A stretch of 64,000 bases of DNA, taken from the NCBI GenBank assembly GCA_019802505.1, contig JAFMOC010000092.1, forward strand, positions 94,501-158,500, given 5' to 3'. How positions within the stretch are numbered: position 1 is the first letter of the stretch; every line of letters starts with the position of its first letter. Shown here piece by piece: positions 24,001 through 34,500 of this stretch. The position numbers and the translations under genes were made by a program. This DNA is from Corydoras sp. C115 (lineage: Eukaryota > Chordata > Actinopteri > Siluriformes > Callichthyidae). Under the pieces are notes generated by a model. That model was given only the letters and a program-made list of their open reading frames with translations. It did not search any database and was not told the DNA's origin.

Positions 24001-27000
24001 AGAGCTTGTATTTTGTATTTTTTACCTGGTGAGGCAAGCAGAGATGGGGGTGATGTTCCAGGAGTGGTGGAACTGGATGGAGAAGTGCTACCAATGTAAT
24101 CAGAAGAGTAAATCTAAAGAGTTAAACCAGAAATGTCTATAAGTAAATGCAAGACACATCGTCTCTAACAGCTATTAGAACAAAATAAATGATCATTATG
24201 AACAATTGAAATAACTTATATAAATTAAATGTATTGGAGTCATCCATCCATCCATTAACTTCCACTTTATTCTCTACTAGGGTTGTGGGGGGGTTCCACA
24301 TGCCCATCCAGGGGAGAATGTTTCGGGGGCTGGGCAGATATGACCAGGACAGGGCGCCAATCTATCGCTGGGAACGCTCACTCACACAGACTCACACACA
24401 CTCTATATGGGGCAAATTGGAGAATTCAATTGACCTTGATCCATGTTTTTTGACTGTGGGAGTAAACCGAAGAACCCGGAGGAAACCCACGCGGACATGG
24501 GGAGAACATGGAAACTCCACCCAGATGGGGATTCGAACCGGGAATCCCTAGTGCTGAGAGGAGAACATGCTAACCACTAAGCCACTGTGCCACTGTATTA
24601 GAGTCATGTTTTTGTTAATTAAAGACTCCAAACTTTGGAAGCAATGCAAGATAATGTGATGATATATATATATAGATGGGATATGAGATACATATTCACA
24701 TTTGTAAAATGAGTTCTTACAGAAGCCAGGGCTTTCATGAGAGCATCTCCAGTATACGATGCTCTGAAAGGGTTTTCCTGAGCACCCGAACCTACAGACA
24801 CAAAACACACACAATGCTGCATGATCGCATATCCACAACCAAACAACTTACCAATAGGACTAAGATGTGAGGACTTACCCACAACATTGCCCTTGTGAAA
24901 AGTGGACACTGGAGGAAGTGATGCTGAAAGTCCTGAATTTGGTGCCAGCATGTTCTAAAGAAGGAACATAGTGTGTCAGGTGGTCTTGAAAGAGCGGAAT
25001 TCAAGAGAGGTTTCATTGTGTGTATAAAATGGGATGTGAGTAACAGATGAGGTTAATTATGAAGATCAAACCCAAATGTCTGTTAGCAATATTACTGAGC
25101 ACCTGTGGCGGGTTGTCAAGACTGCCGCCTTCTCTACAGGCCTAAAAATATCTGAATCACAGACTCTTGTTCATTATATTTCATCTGTGAACATGAATTC
25201 CTTTCATAGTGTTTAGGTAGCAATGTGTTGTTTTAACCAATCAGATTTGGACACTGAGGATGGATTTTGTACAAATAATTAGGATTTAATCAGGATTTTT
25301 ATAATTAGGATTTTTTCCCCCAGTTATTTTCTTAAATATTACAATTTTATGAGCTTATTGTTGGTGATTTTTAAAATTCTAGCTACATGAGTTATCTTTC
25401 TGTGACTCGTACCAGTTGCTCATGTGCGAGGAGGTTGCTGTTGTTCCCTGACAGTGATTGGATGGATGGTGAAGATCCTGACATGCACCCGTGACCTGAT
25501 GGACTCAACCCAGGTGAGTTCCAGTGCTCTGTGGAGCTGTTTGTTCCATCTGGAAAAAAAATGGGAGTGGGAGGGGGGGGGGTCATTCATGTCATGTCAT
25601 CATGTGCTATGTCCAGAGTTGGACCAGCGTTAATTGGATCTCAAAGAGAATGAATTTTTGACCCCATTCTTTTTTAGGAATCCAACATGTGCTACTATTG
25701 GTGTAAAGGAGCCTGGAGTTCTAAACACAAACCACAAAATCACGAGGGTGAAAATGGAAATTTAGTTGTAATTGAACTGCGCTAACCACTGTGCCTTCCT
25801 TGTTAAGAATCATTATTATTTATTATAAAACAAAACCGGCGGCACGGTGGCTTAGTGGTCAGCACGTTCACCTCTCAGCACTAGGGATTCCTGGTTCGAA
25901 TCCCCATCTGGGTGGAGTTTCCATGTTCTCCCCATGTCCGCGTGGGTTTCCTCCGGGTTCTCCGGTTTCCTCCCACAGTCCAAAAAAATGGATCAACTCA
26001 ATTGAGTTCTCCAAACTGCCCCATGTAGAGTATGTTTGTGTGTGTGTGTGTGTGTGTGCCCAGAGATTGATTGGCACCCTGTCCTGGGTGTATCTGCCCA
26101 GCGCCCAAAACGTTCTCCCCTGGATGGGCATGGGGAACCCCACCGCGACCCTAATATAGGATAAAGCGGAAGATAATGAATGAATGAATGAATGCAAGGA
26201 TAAAACAAAACCATTTACCGAATAGGGTGTTTGTGTAGTTCATGTTGGAGACTTTGAATGATGAATAAGATGCATCTTTCCTCAGATCCTCTGTATTTGA
26301 AGGAGAACAGACCTGCACAAATAAAAAAATAAAAAAAAGAGTATGATACGGTCCAAAAAACAAGACAAAAAAGGTACAATGGATGTAAGTTTTCTTTACC
26401 TTTACTCACACAAAGACACACATACTATATGGGGCAATTTAGAGAAGCGAATTCAGCTTGCATCCATGGTTTTGACTGTGGGAGGAAACTCCACGTTCGA
26501 ACCTGGATCCCCAACGCTGAGAGGCAGACATGCTAAACACTACACTGGTACAGTTTTAACACAGTAGATTAAAAAGTACAGTTTTAAGGTACTTGTACTC
26601 TACTGGATTATTATCATTTGATGCTACTTTATACTTCAACTTAGCTACAGTACACTCCAGTGAAAATATTGTGTTCAGTATCCCATTTTAAAACTTTAGT
26701 TACTTGTTAAATAAACATTTTACACTCATGTCCCATATCAGTCAGACATACAGGAGCTCAGATGGGGCTTTCTAAAATTACTAAGAAATTTCTCTGAATA
26801 CTTTTATAAGTGCAGGTCTATCAGTAAACAAAACTTATTTAAATGCCCATAAGGCTTATGCTACACCTGCTGTAGGCTTTGATCTCAGTTCCCTCCTTCC
26901 CACTTCCCCTGCGAGACATGACCACAGGCCTTCCTGACCTGGGCAACACGTGCATTGCCAAGGCAATGGCCTTTCAGGATCATCACATCAGGGACACTGA

Positions 27001-27966
27001 GGATTTTACTCGTCCCATTCACAGACGCTTGACCCAGAAATCTCATGCTGACCATGATTGGCTATCCACCTGCAGCTCCCCGCAATGATTGGCTAAATCA
27101 GATTAGCTGAGGTGTGACCTATAGTGCATGGCATATGGTGCAGGATCAAGGATGGCTAGCCGAGTGATGCATTAATAATCTTAACACCCCCCAGCATGAC
27201 TTCTCTGCCCCTAAGAGTCCAGCACGGAAGCAGCGCTAGCGGAATGGGAATGGTCCCAGCACCGAACCTCATTCAATATCAAAGATCTTTAGAAGGAGGA
27301 TCAAAAGTGTGAAGCCGTGGCTTGATCAGAGCCATGTAGCCAGACAAGTGTGTGTCTGTGCAGGGGAGAACGGCATCACCGAGAACTTACTTTGAAGGGA
27401 AAACAAGGTGGCATGAGGTTGCAGGAATGCAGAAAAGCAATGTGCCATTGGTTTTGATGTAAGCCGTTTTAGAAAATCAGCCTTGCACATGTGCAACTGA
27501 TTTTTCCTTTTTGCTCTGTCTCATCCGTGCCCAACTGGAGGCACTTACCATGTGCGCACATCAAAGAACGGGCTGCACACTCTCGGAACGGGGTGGAGAG
27601 CACGGGGGAAAAACATCTGCCAAAGTTCAGGCCATTTCGCTTTTTATTCCACTCTTTCCTACAGCTGGGCTTCTCAGGCACACTTGGCTTGTGGCTTCTG
27701 AAGTCATGCCACAGGAACAAACAACCCTTAACCTACCAAGTCTGGTACTCCAGAAGCTGAAACGAGCAGGGATTTTTAAAGAACATTACATGTTTTAATG
27801 ATGACATATGCTTTCCAATGAACTTCTACACACCTAGAATTTAACTAAACCAAACCTTTATATAAGAATTAATAACAAAACGATCACAACTCACCACTTT
27901 CCCATTGCTGTAGTGATACACAAGGGAATTGCTGCCTGATCCCGGGCCAGAAAATGTACAAAACAT
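20926..27966 (-). CDS. tcf12: tcf12, bHLH E-protein, short HEBAlt-type form, 12 exons
   Basis: E proteins bind CANNTG E-boxes as homodimers or with tissue-specific bHLH partners in the nucleus. Exons: 27966-27895, 26312-26219, 25549-25413, 24954-24879, 24791-24721, 24113-24026, 23706-23642, 23556-23380, 22290-22212, 22080-21861, 21480-21248, 21071-20926. Phases close to 485 aa with one stop. Matches to TCF12 include SLPPVSTFHKG, TGDALMKALAS followed by IYS, RLEDAINVLRNHAVG (leucine-zipper-like/AD2 region) and the bHLH from about residue 376 (ERRLANNARERLRVKDINEA, helix 2 with KPQTKLLILHQAVAVILSL), then ERNLNPKAACL. The first exon (24 codons, MFCTFSGPG...YHYSNGKV) resembles the alternative first exon of mammalian HEBAlt. 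No AD1-type exon (LLDFSAMFSPP) was found upstream. TCF3 and TCF4 are less likely because of the synteny and the Alt exon. Confidence 0.92.
21248..21480 (-). CDS. tcf12: tcf12 exon encoding the bHLH domain
   Basis: The exon begins after a GTACAG acceptor in phase 2 and ends with a GTAAGT donor in phase 1. It carries SSIHEDDDLSPEQK, the basic region with ERRLANNARERLRVK (including the E-box contact Glu and Arg), helix 1, loop LKCDKPQ, and helix 2 to LEQQVR. Compared with TCF12, the loop has C-D in place of S-E, and the exon is otherwise nearly identical to vertebrate E proteins. Confidence 0.93.
22303..22337. repeat. (AC)n microsatellite
   Basis: Just upstream of the tcf12 exon at 22212-22290. 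Confidence 0.9.
22556..22812 (+). mobile_element. tRNA-SINE, diverged partial copy
   Basis: Keeps CAGGTTCGAATCCCTATCTGG (B box region) but lacks the A box. Confidence 0.75.
24244..24594 (-). mobile_element. tRNA-SINE, full copy with 13 bp TSD
   Basis: Flanked by GTATTGGAGTCAT (24231-24243) and GTATTAGAGTCAT (24595-24607). Confidence 0.93.
25838..26199 (+). mobile_element. tRNA-SINE next to a tcf12 splice donor
   Basis: Flanked by ATAAAACAAAACC (25825-25837 and 26200-26212). The right duplication touches the GTAAAT donor (26218-26213) of tcf12 exon 2. Confidence 0.95.
26400..26556 (-). mobile_element. tRNA-SINE, diverged partial copy
   Basis: Antisense; retains TATATGGGGCAATTTAGAG and CTGTGGGAGGAAACTCC. 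Confidence 0.7.
26560..27894 (-). other. tcf12 intron 1, no further gene seen
   Basis: This 1.3 kb holds short spurious ORFs on both strands. None has splice signals plus family similarity, so I treat it as intron between the Alt exon and exon 2. Confidence 0.5.
27895..27966 (-). CDS. tcf12: tcf12 first coding exon (HEBAlt-like N terminus)
   Basis: The ATG at 27966-27964 opens a 24-codon exon ending at a strong GTGAGT donor (27894-27889) in phase 0. The peptide ends NSLVYHYSNGKV and runs into VCSPSNTEDL. From memory the mammalian HEBAlt start is close to NNSLMYYYNGKT followed by VYAPSPNSDDF, also 24 residues. The region above 27967 is taken as 5'UTR and promoter; it contains an E-box, CAGGTG, at 28009-28014 that could allow autoregulation (inference). 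Confidence 0.75.
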
Positions 27967-28019
27967 TGCTGTTGAAAAGTCTTGACTGTTCAGCTCTCAC
28001 TTTCCTCTCAGGTGAGAAT

Positions 28020-30900
28020 TCCCCAGAGCGATCCGATCACACCCACCACTGCACAGTGCACATTCAACCTTCTTGCTTGGTACTGCTCTTGTCACTGACT
28101 TTCTACACTGACTTCACTCTGGAGTCCCTCAGCAAACCAAGACTGAACCATTCCAAGAGCTGTGCAAGGGGAGGGTTAGTGAACCCTGGGATAAACCATT
28201 AAGCAGGATGAAGGGGATAACAGCTTTTACTTAGTTAGTCTTGGTAATGTTTGGAGCCATTTGACTTTTATACTTTCATTTCCAAACAGACTTATAACAA
28301 CAGACAAGTGATGAGATGATTACGGATTTAGATGGTACAATTATTATCTAATCAAAAATCACAGCTTTTTCGGCTTAATTTCGGCTAACTGGCATAAAAC
28401 ATTTTCTTATGAATGTTGTCATGACGATGTTGATTAGCACTTATGATAAATTAATAGTAACATTTATAGTCATGATTAACTGCAAAAACAATTGATCGTC
28501 TCATCTCTATCGTCACTTTTGGGATGAGCTAGAACAGTCCTCTTGTCCAACCAACCTGGGTCTAACCTCACAAATGCAAAAAACAAAAATGTCCAGACAC
28601 CCTCCAAAACCTTGTAGAAATCCTTTCCAGAAGAGTTAAGGCTTTTGAATGTCATATAATAAACTCCACTGTAATATATCCCACTAATTTTGTCTCTATA
28701 TTTATTTAGTGTTATTTACTTGTGATTTGGGGGAAAAAGCCACAGTTATGATTTATGTATCATGAGCTTTAGGTTATAAAATCATCAAATCTCTAGCCTT
28801 TAAAAGATTAAACTGAACCTTCTTTCTGTTCACCCTGTTTTGAAGACATTGATCAGAGGCATTAATTGCTGTCCTGTTTTCCCTGACCTACTTCTTCAGC
28901 TGCTTTCAGGTAAATCTGCACGTGCTCTGAAGTAAGAACAAGGTGGGGGGGGGGGGAGAAGCAGAGTTATTTTTATGCTCCATGCTCTGTCTGGGTCTTC
29001 TCTTTAGTGCTTTTTACTTGATAGGCCTTAATCCCTGACTTACTGTCTGCCGACCTGTCTGATGTTCAACAGGTTACCTTAGAAAACAGACACCAGCATC
29101 CAGACGCTGGCGCGTTGTACAGTCTGCAGCACAAACACAGCGACCAATGACCCAATGAATTATTTACTGATTAGTCTTAACGCTGTATGGGAAGTACAGC
29201 TTATGGGTCAGATGTAAGGATGGCAATTAAAAGTCTGGATACAGGAATAGGTCCTATTTGGAGTTAAACATCTAGGTCAAGAGCACATGACTTGTTTTAA
29301 TCCCATCAGACACCCCTGTGTCTTGTTTTGCCTGAAACTGAACAAGTCTGGTACAGAAAATGAGTGGGATTTTCTTTTGATGACGTTTGAGATTTACTTA
29401 AATGTAAAATAAAAAAGGACATTTTATTATTCATATAAAAATATAAAAAACATGTAGAGCTATGAGGAACAAAAAATATCATCTAGACTTTTTTAACATC
29501 TGTGTACAATAAGTAGCAAAAATGAAAACATGAAGAATACGTTTTTTTTAGAAGTGTAGAGAAAAAAAAGAGTATAAAATCACACCCAGGGGAGAACATT
29601 CTGAGTGATCTAAACTGCCTCAATATAGTGTGTGTCTGCCTGTGGTCAGTAATATTATTGTACTGAGTGTGGCCAGTGATATTATTTTTGACCCAATAGA
29701 GAGTTTAAGGCGACATGTAAAGTAGCACTCGCAGAGTAGGTCGCAGATCTTCCTGAAATCCAAAAGACGATGAGGACGATTAAGAGGCCTGGAGGCACGT
29801 GAGGCCCAGACTGACTGAACTCTGACCTAAAGAACACTGCTTCATAATCTGTTCATTACTTACACAATACCAACGATTTTGTCTGTGTGTGCGTCTCTGT
29901 GTGTTATCACTTTGTACATACTATTTACTGTAAATTATATATTTTATTTATTGAAATAGGCCTTTATTGATGTTGAGGTCAGTGTGTTAGTCGGTTAGGT
30001 TTTACCACAGCAGACTGATCCAGCCATGTGTCATGGACCTTGCTTGGTGCACTAGGGAACATTCAGACTGGAACAGAAAGGGCCTTCCCCAAACTATTAT
30101 TACTAAATGGCTGGACGTTTACAGTCAAAATGCATGGCCATGTGCTTTGTTTTATACATCATTGTCAAATTGGGACTCTGAGGCTGTTTGAGTTGTAAAG
30201 GGAGGAACTTTACATCAACCTCTCTCTCTCTCTCTCTTTGTTGTGTACATCAGTATAGTCACGCTACAGCAGTAAAAAACTCCCTTCAAAGAATTGATTT
30301 AACTTTAGGACAATGTCTTTTCGAGTCCCAGCAATATAATTGTCTTTTACTAACATTCCTTAAAACACAACGCTATAATTAACGTTTCCTTTAATCGAAA
30401 AAACTATTAGGAAGTACATTTTTGCATGTTTGTATAGAGCACTGGGAGTGTGATGGGCTCCCCTAGCGGTGATATACTGCATTACAACAACATCTCCTCT
30501 AACTACAGGGCATTACCTCAATAGTTTTTATTTATTTATTCAGACAGCCGTGTGCGCTCATTCCATCTGTTCATCCGTGCAATTATTTCCTTTATAAAAT
30601 ATTATAAAATGCTCTACAGTGGGCATCGATTTAGATTCGTAATCAATTACATATATGCGGATTTACATAAACATAGGGTAGTATTTAAAACCCTGCACGC
30701 TTACTGATTTCCTAATTAATTTGGGATTAGCTGTTTGAAACGAGGTTGGATTTCTTTAGAAATTTGTTCGAGTGAATATTCCGTTGACCCATTTTAAAAG
30801 GCGTGCTCGTGTTTTGCTGCTCAGCGGCTATTTACGCGCTCGTCCTCATAGTCTGGGCACGAAAATGAATGCTGAAATAATGTGCTACACCCTCGGGCTG
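28020..30900. other. Intergenic interval between tcf12 and rfx7
   Basis: About 2.9 kb without a recognisable exon on either strand. It contains short homopolymers (a G run at 28945-28958) and a (CT)n at 30221-30238. In human this interval carries ZNF280D, MNS1 and TEX9; nothing like them was seen here. Confidence 0.55.
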
Positions 30901-30907
30901 TCGTTAA

Positions 30908-30925
30908 AAAAACAAAATAAAAAAA

Positions 30926-30961
<36 letters not shown>
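30908..30961 (+). repeat. Poly(A) run next to the rfx7 CpG island
   Basis: An interrupted then pure A run of about 50 nt lies directly against the CpG-rich block. Confidence 0.9.
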
Positions 30962-30963
<2 letters not shown>

Positions 30964-30964
30964 A

Positions 30965-31500
30965 CGAAAATTGTGGCGAGCACGCGTTCCACGGGCGGCG
31001 CCAGTGCGCATGCGTGGCCTCCGCCTGGCCGCACAGCAGCGTCCGTGGCGCCGGCAGCCGCCGTGCTGTTATGCTGCAGCGGAATCGCTGGCTTTCTTCT
31101 CGCCGCCCCGCTGGATCCGCGTCGCCTTGGTGCTCGGACGGCAGCAGTGAGATGAACCGGGGAGTCCGAGCGGCTTAACGTGGACGAGGAAACGCGCCGC
31201 GGCGTTATGCGCTGCCGGAGATCGCCGTGCGCTGTGATGCGGCCTACATGTTAAAACCCGCACCCCTCCTTCACCACCATCACCATCACCACCACCTCCT
31301 CCTCCTCCTCCTCCTCCCTGTGAAGAGCTCACCGTGATGGCCGATGATCAACAGCAACAACCCGGCCAGCTGCAGCAGAGTGCCCTCTCCGGACCGCCGT
31401 CTCTCCCCGGAGCGCTCCCCGGGCTGCAGGGAGCCGAAGCCGCCGCCGCGCTGCAGTACAACGAGATCAAGAACTCGATCTGGTATGAGCTCGGCTTCAG
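30965..31500 (+). promoter_or_regulatory. rfx7 CpG-rich promoter and 5'UTR
   Basis: Very CpG-dense DNA begins sharply after the poly(A) run and covers the start codon at 31337. It includes GCGCATGCG (an NRF1-like site, at about 31007) and GCGGCG clusters. The leader just before the ATG is a CAC/CAT then (TCC)n stretch (31272-31318). Confidence 0.6.
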
Positions 31501-34500
31501 CCGTCCAGGCTTAGCTTAGCTTAGCTCTCTTAGCTCGTTTAGCCAAAACATGTTGACAGATTTAGCGCGCCTCGCTCCGGATCCACAGCTGCGCTGCGTC
31601 TGCGTCTGCGCCTCCGAGCGTCTGCAACGCGGCCGCCCCGCGCCTCCCCGCCGGTGCATGCTCACACTCAGCTCCTGTTCATTTTTTAATTTAATTTTTT
31701 ATTTTGCTATCCCATTAAAACGCCTTTTCCTCCCCCAAGAGCACTCTCCATCTCATTCGGGGTTTGTTTGCTGGCCGTTCACAAAATGCAAGTCCTCCCG
31801 AAATGTCATCGCAGCCACCGAGTGGAGCCTCGGGGACATCCACACACCCTCCATTACAGAACACACTGCCCCTTTCATTTAAATTCACTGCCGTCAGGGT
31901 TTCTGTACCATTCCACACCTTCACATGCAAGTTTGTGGCAACACTTATAAGTCCAGGTCTCTCGAGCTCCAGATAGAGATGATTATTTTAGTTTAATGTT
32001 AAACTGTGTGTCCTGGCACCAGCCTTTACTGAGCACCTCTAAAATATATATATATATAACAAAACTATATCGTGTTAATTCTCATGTTAATATATATATA
32101 TATGGGGAGGGATAGCTGTTGATATATTAATTATTCATTCATTCATTCATTATCTAACGCTTTATCATATATTAGGGTCCTGGGGGGGGGGGTTCCCTAT
32201 GCCCATTCAGGGGAGAACGTTTTGGGCGCTGGGCAGATACACCCAGGACAGGGCGCCAATCGCTGGGCACACATTCACTCACACAGACACGCACACAAAC
32301 ACACTCTATATGGGCCAATTTGAAGAACTCAATTGACATGATCCATGTTTTTGGACTGTGGGAGGAAACCGGAGAACCCGGAGGAAACCCACGCGGACGC
32401 GGGGAGAACATGGAAACTCCACCCAGATGGAGATTCGAACCGGGAATCCCTAGTGCTGAGAGGAGAACGGTGGCTTAACTAACCAATAATCCACCGTGCC
32501 GCCCTATATATATTATTATTTTTTAAATTTAAAAATAATTTAGTTGCTGCCGTGTTGCCTACCAACGAATGAAATATGTAAGTTCTAGTGAAACTACAAA
32601 GTACATACATTATTTAACTGAAGCATATAACACTTGGTTGTGTGTTATCATGAATAACATCATGGCTGTAATTTGATCACAAGCAAGCCTTCAGCAGGTG
32701 TTGTAGATCATGTAGAACAGACTCCCTTTCTGTCGGTTTTTGTCTGTTATATTTCCTTTTTTAACAGTTAGTTATGACCTCATGATCTGATTGGTTAAGC
32801 AGTGCTCTGTCATTTTGTTCAATGTTTTTTTTAGATGTCTTGCTCTAAAGTGATCTGCGGGGATCCCAACTTGGGTCAGAGCACAGCAGCCCTTCAATGA
32901 TGAGAGCCTTGCTCAAGGGCCCACATTGGCAATATTGGTCAACTCTGGGTTCGAACCCACAACTTTTAAAGTGATATCCCAGCACCCTAACCACTGAGCT
33001 AACACGCCCCATATGTCAGTCGATGCCTTGCCTTTTACTAAAGCTATTGCGTTGCAGGTATTTGAACCAAAGCCAAGAGCAGTGCGACTGGAAAAGTTAT
33101 AATAACATTGATTTCATTAGAAATCCTTATCTGACTAACCTCATTAATACTTTACCAAAAACACAGTTTGGTGTTGCTAAGCAACAGACCAGATCCATAA
33201 AGGAACTACTTGTGCCTGCAGAACCAAATAAATGCCTGGCTCGTGCCTGTGACCAGATCACAGCCGTGAAGTTTTTTTTCTGTTACACTCTCCTTCCCAT
33301 GTTCTGTTGTTGCAATGCAAAAGTTCTAAAAGATCCAGATGTTATGCATTAATTAACCACTATATATTAAAGTTCATCTTCTTATTTATTGTTAAAATTG
33401 ATTCAGCAAGGACAAATAGTTCCCTGGCAACTCGGATCTGTTGCCTGGGAGTTTTTAACTATACAGAGTTTGCAGTGAAGCATTAACAAGGTTGTGTGCA
33501 GTTAACCTGCTAGACAAAGCATCATTAATGTACCAGCCTGCTACAGTCATAAAAGATAACGATAGAAGTTCAAACAATTGCATATTTAATAACTAAACAT
33601 TCTTCCTCGACCATATAGATGGAGTTTGTAGTTTTACAATTTCAGACTCTAGTTCTCTGTTCTCTGTTGGTCAGGAGCATCACAGAACAGGTATCATTTG
33701 GGTGGTGGATTGTTTATTGTCAGTTCTGCAGTGACACTGATGTGCTGAGGGGGTTTTAGTGCAGCAGTGCTCCTGTAGTTTCATTTAAACACCTCATTGA
33801 ACCTGCTGGGATAGGAATGTAAAGTATTTGTAACATATGCCCCTTAAGTCAAGTCAGTATTAATATTTGTAATTATGAGAAAAGACTTCTGGCTCCCGGG
33901 TGGCACGGTGGCTTAGTGGTTAGCATGTTCTCCTCTCAGCGCTAGGGATTCCCGGTTCGAATCCCCATCTGGGTGGAGTTTCCATGTTGTCCGCGTGGGT
34001 TTCCTCCGGGTTCTCCGGTTTCCATCCAGAGTCCAAAAACATGGATCAAGTCAATTGAGTTCTCCAAATTGCCCCATATAGAGTGTGTCTGTTTGAGTGA
34101 GTGTGTGTGATAGATTGGCGCCCTGTCCTGGTTGTATCTGCCCAGCGCCCGAAACGTTCTCCCCTGGATGGGCATGGGGAAAACCCCCGCGACCCTAATA
34201 GAGGATAAAGCGGAAGATAATGGATGGATGGACTTCTGGCTCCCTAAAAGCACCACTAACTTAAATAAGTCATTAAAATGCATGTAAGGCACCTACGCAG
34301 TGCACTTGATATTTGCAGAATTGCAGTGCAGTCTTGTGTAGTTTTCAGATTTGGTGTATAAATTAAAGTTTGTTTAACCTGAATAAGCCGTTATGTGCAT
34401 ATTCACATATACAGTTAGATAATGTGCAGTGTTCTATATAGGTGACTTTTGGCTAACGGAATGATTCTTCTGCTCTTAATCCTAGATTTTTTATTTACAA

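Noticed and set aside
24026..24113. Suspected frameshift in the tcf12 IYSSDYIGST exon
   Set aside because: An apparent extra base was my misreading across a line break; the exon is 88 nt and in phase.
27469..27798. ORFs on both strands in tcf12 intron 1
   Set aside because: No family similarity or fitting splice sites; the phase-consistent exons skip this region.
20926..27966. Identity as TCF3 or TCF4
   Set aside because: The Alt first exon, the pre-bHLH region and the cgnl1/rfx7 neighbours indicate TCF12.
31069..31332. Antisense ORF rich in glycine over the rfx7 leader
   Set aside because: A shadow of the (TCC)n/CpG leader without splice or family support.
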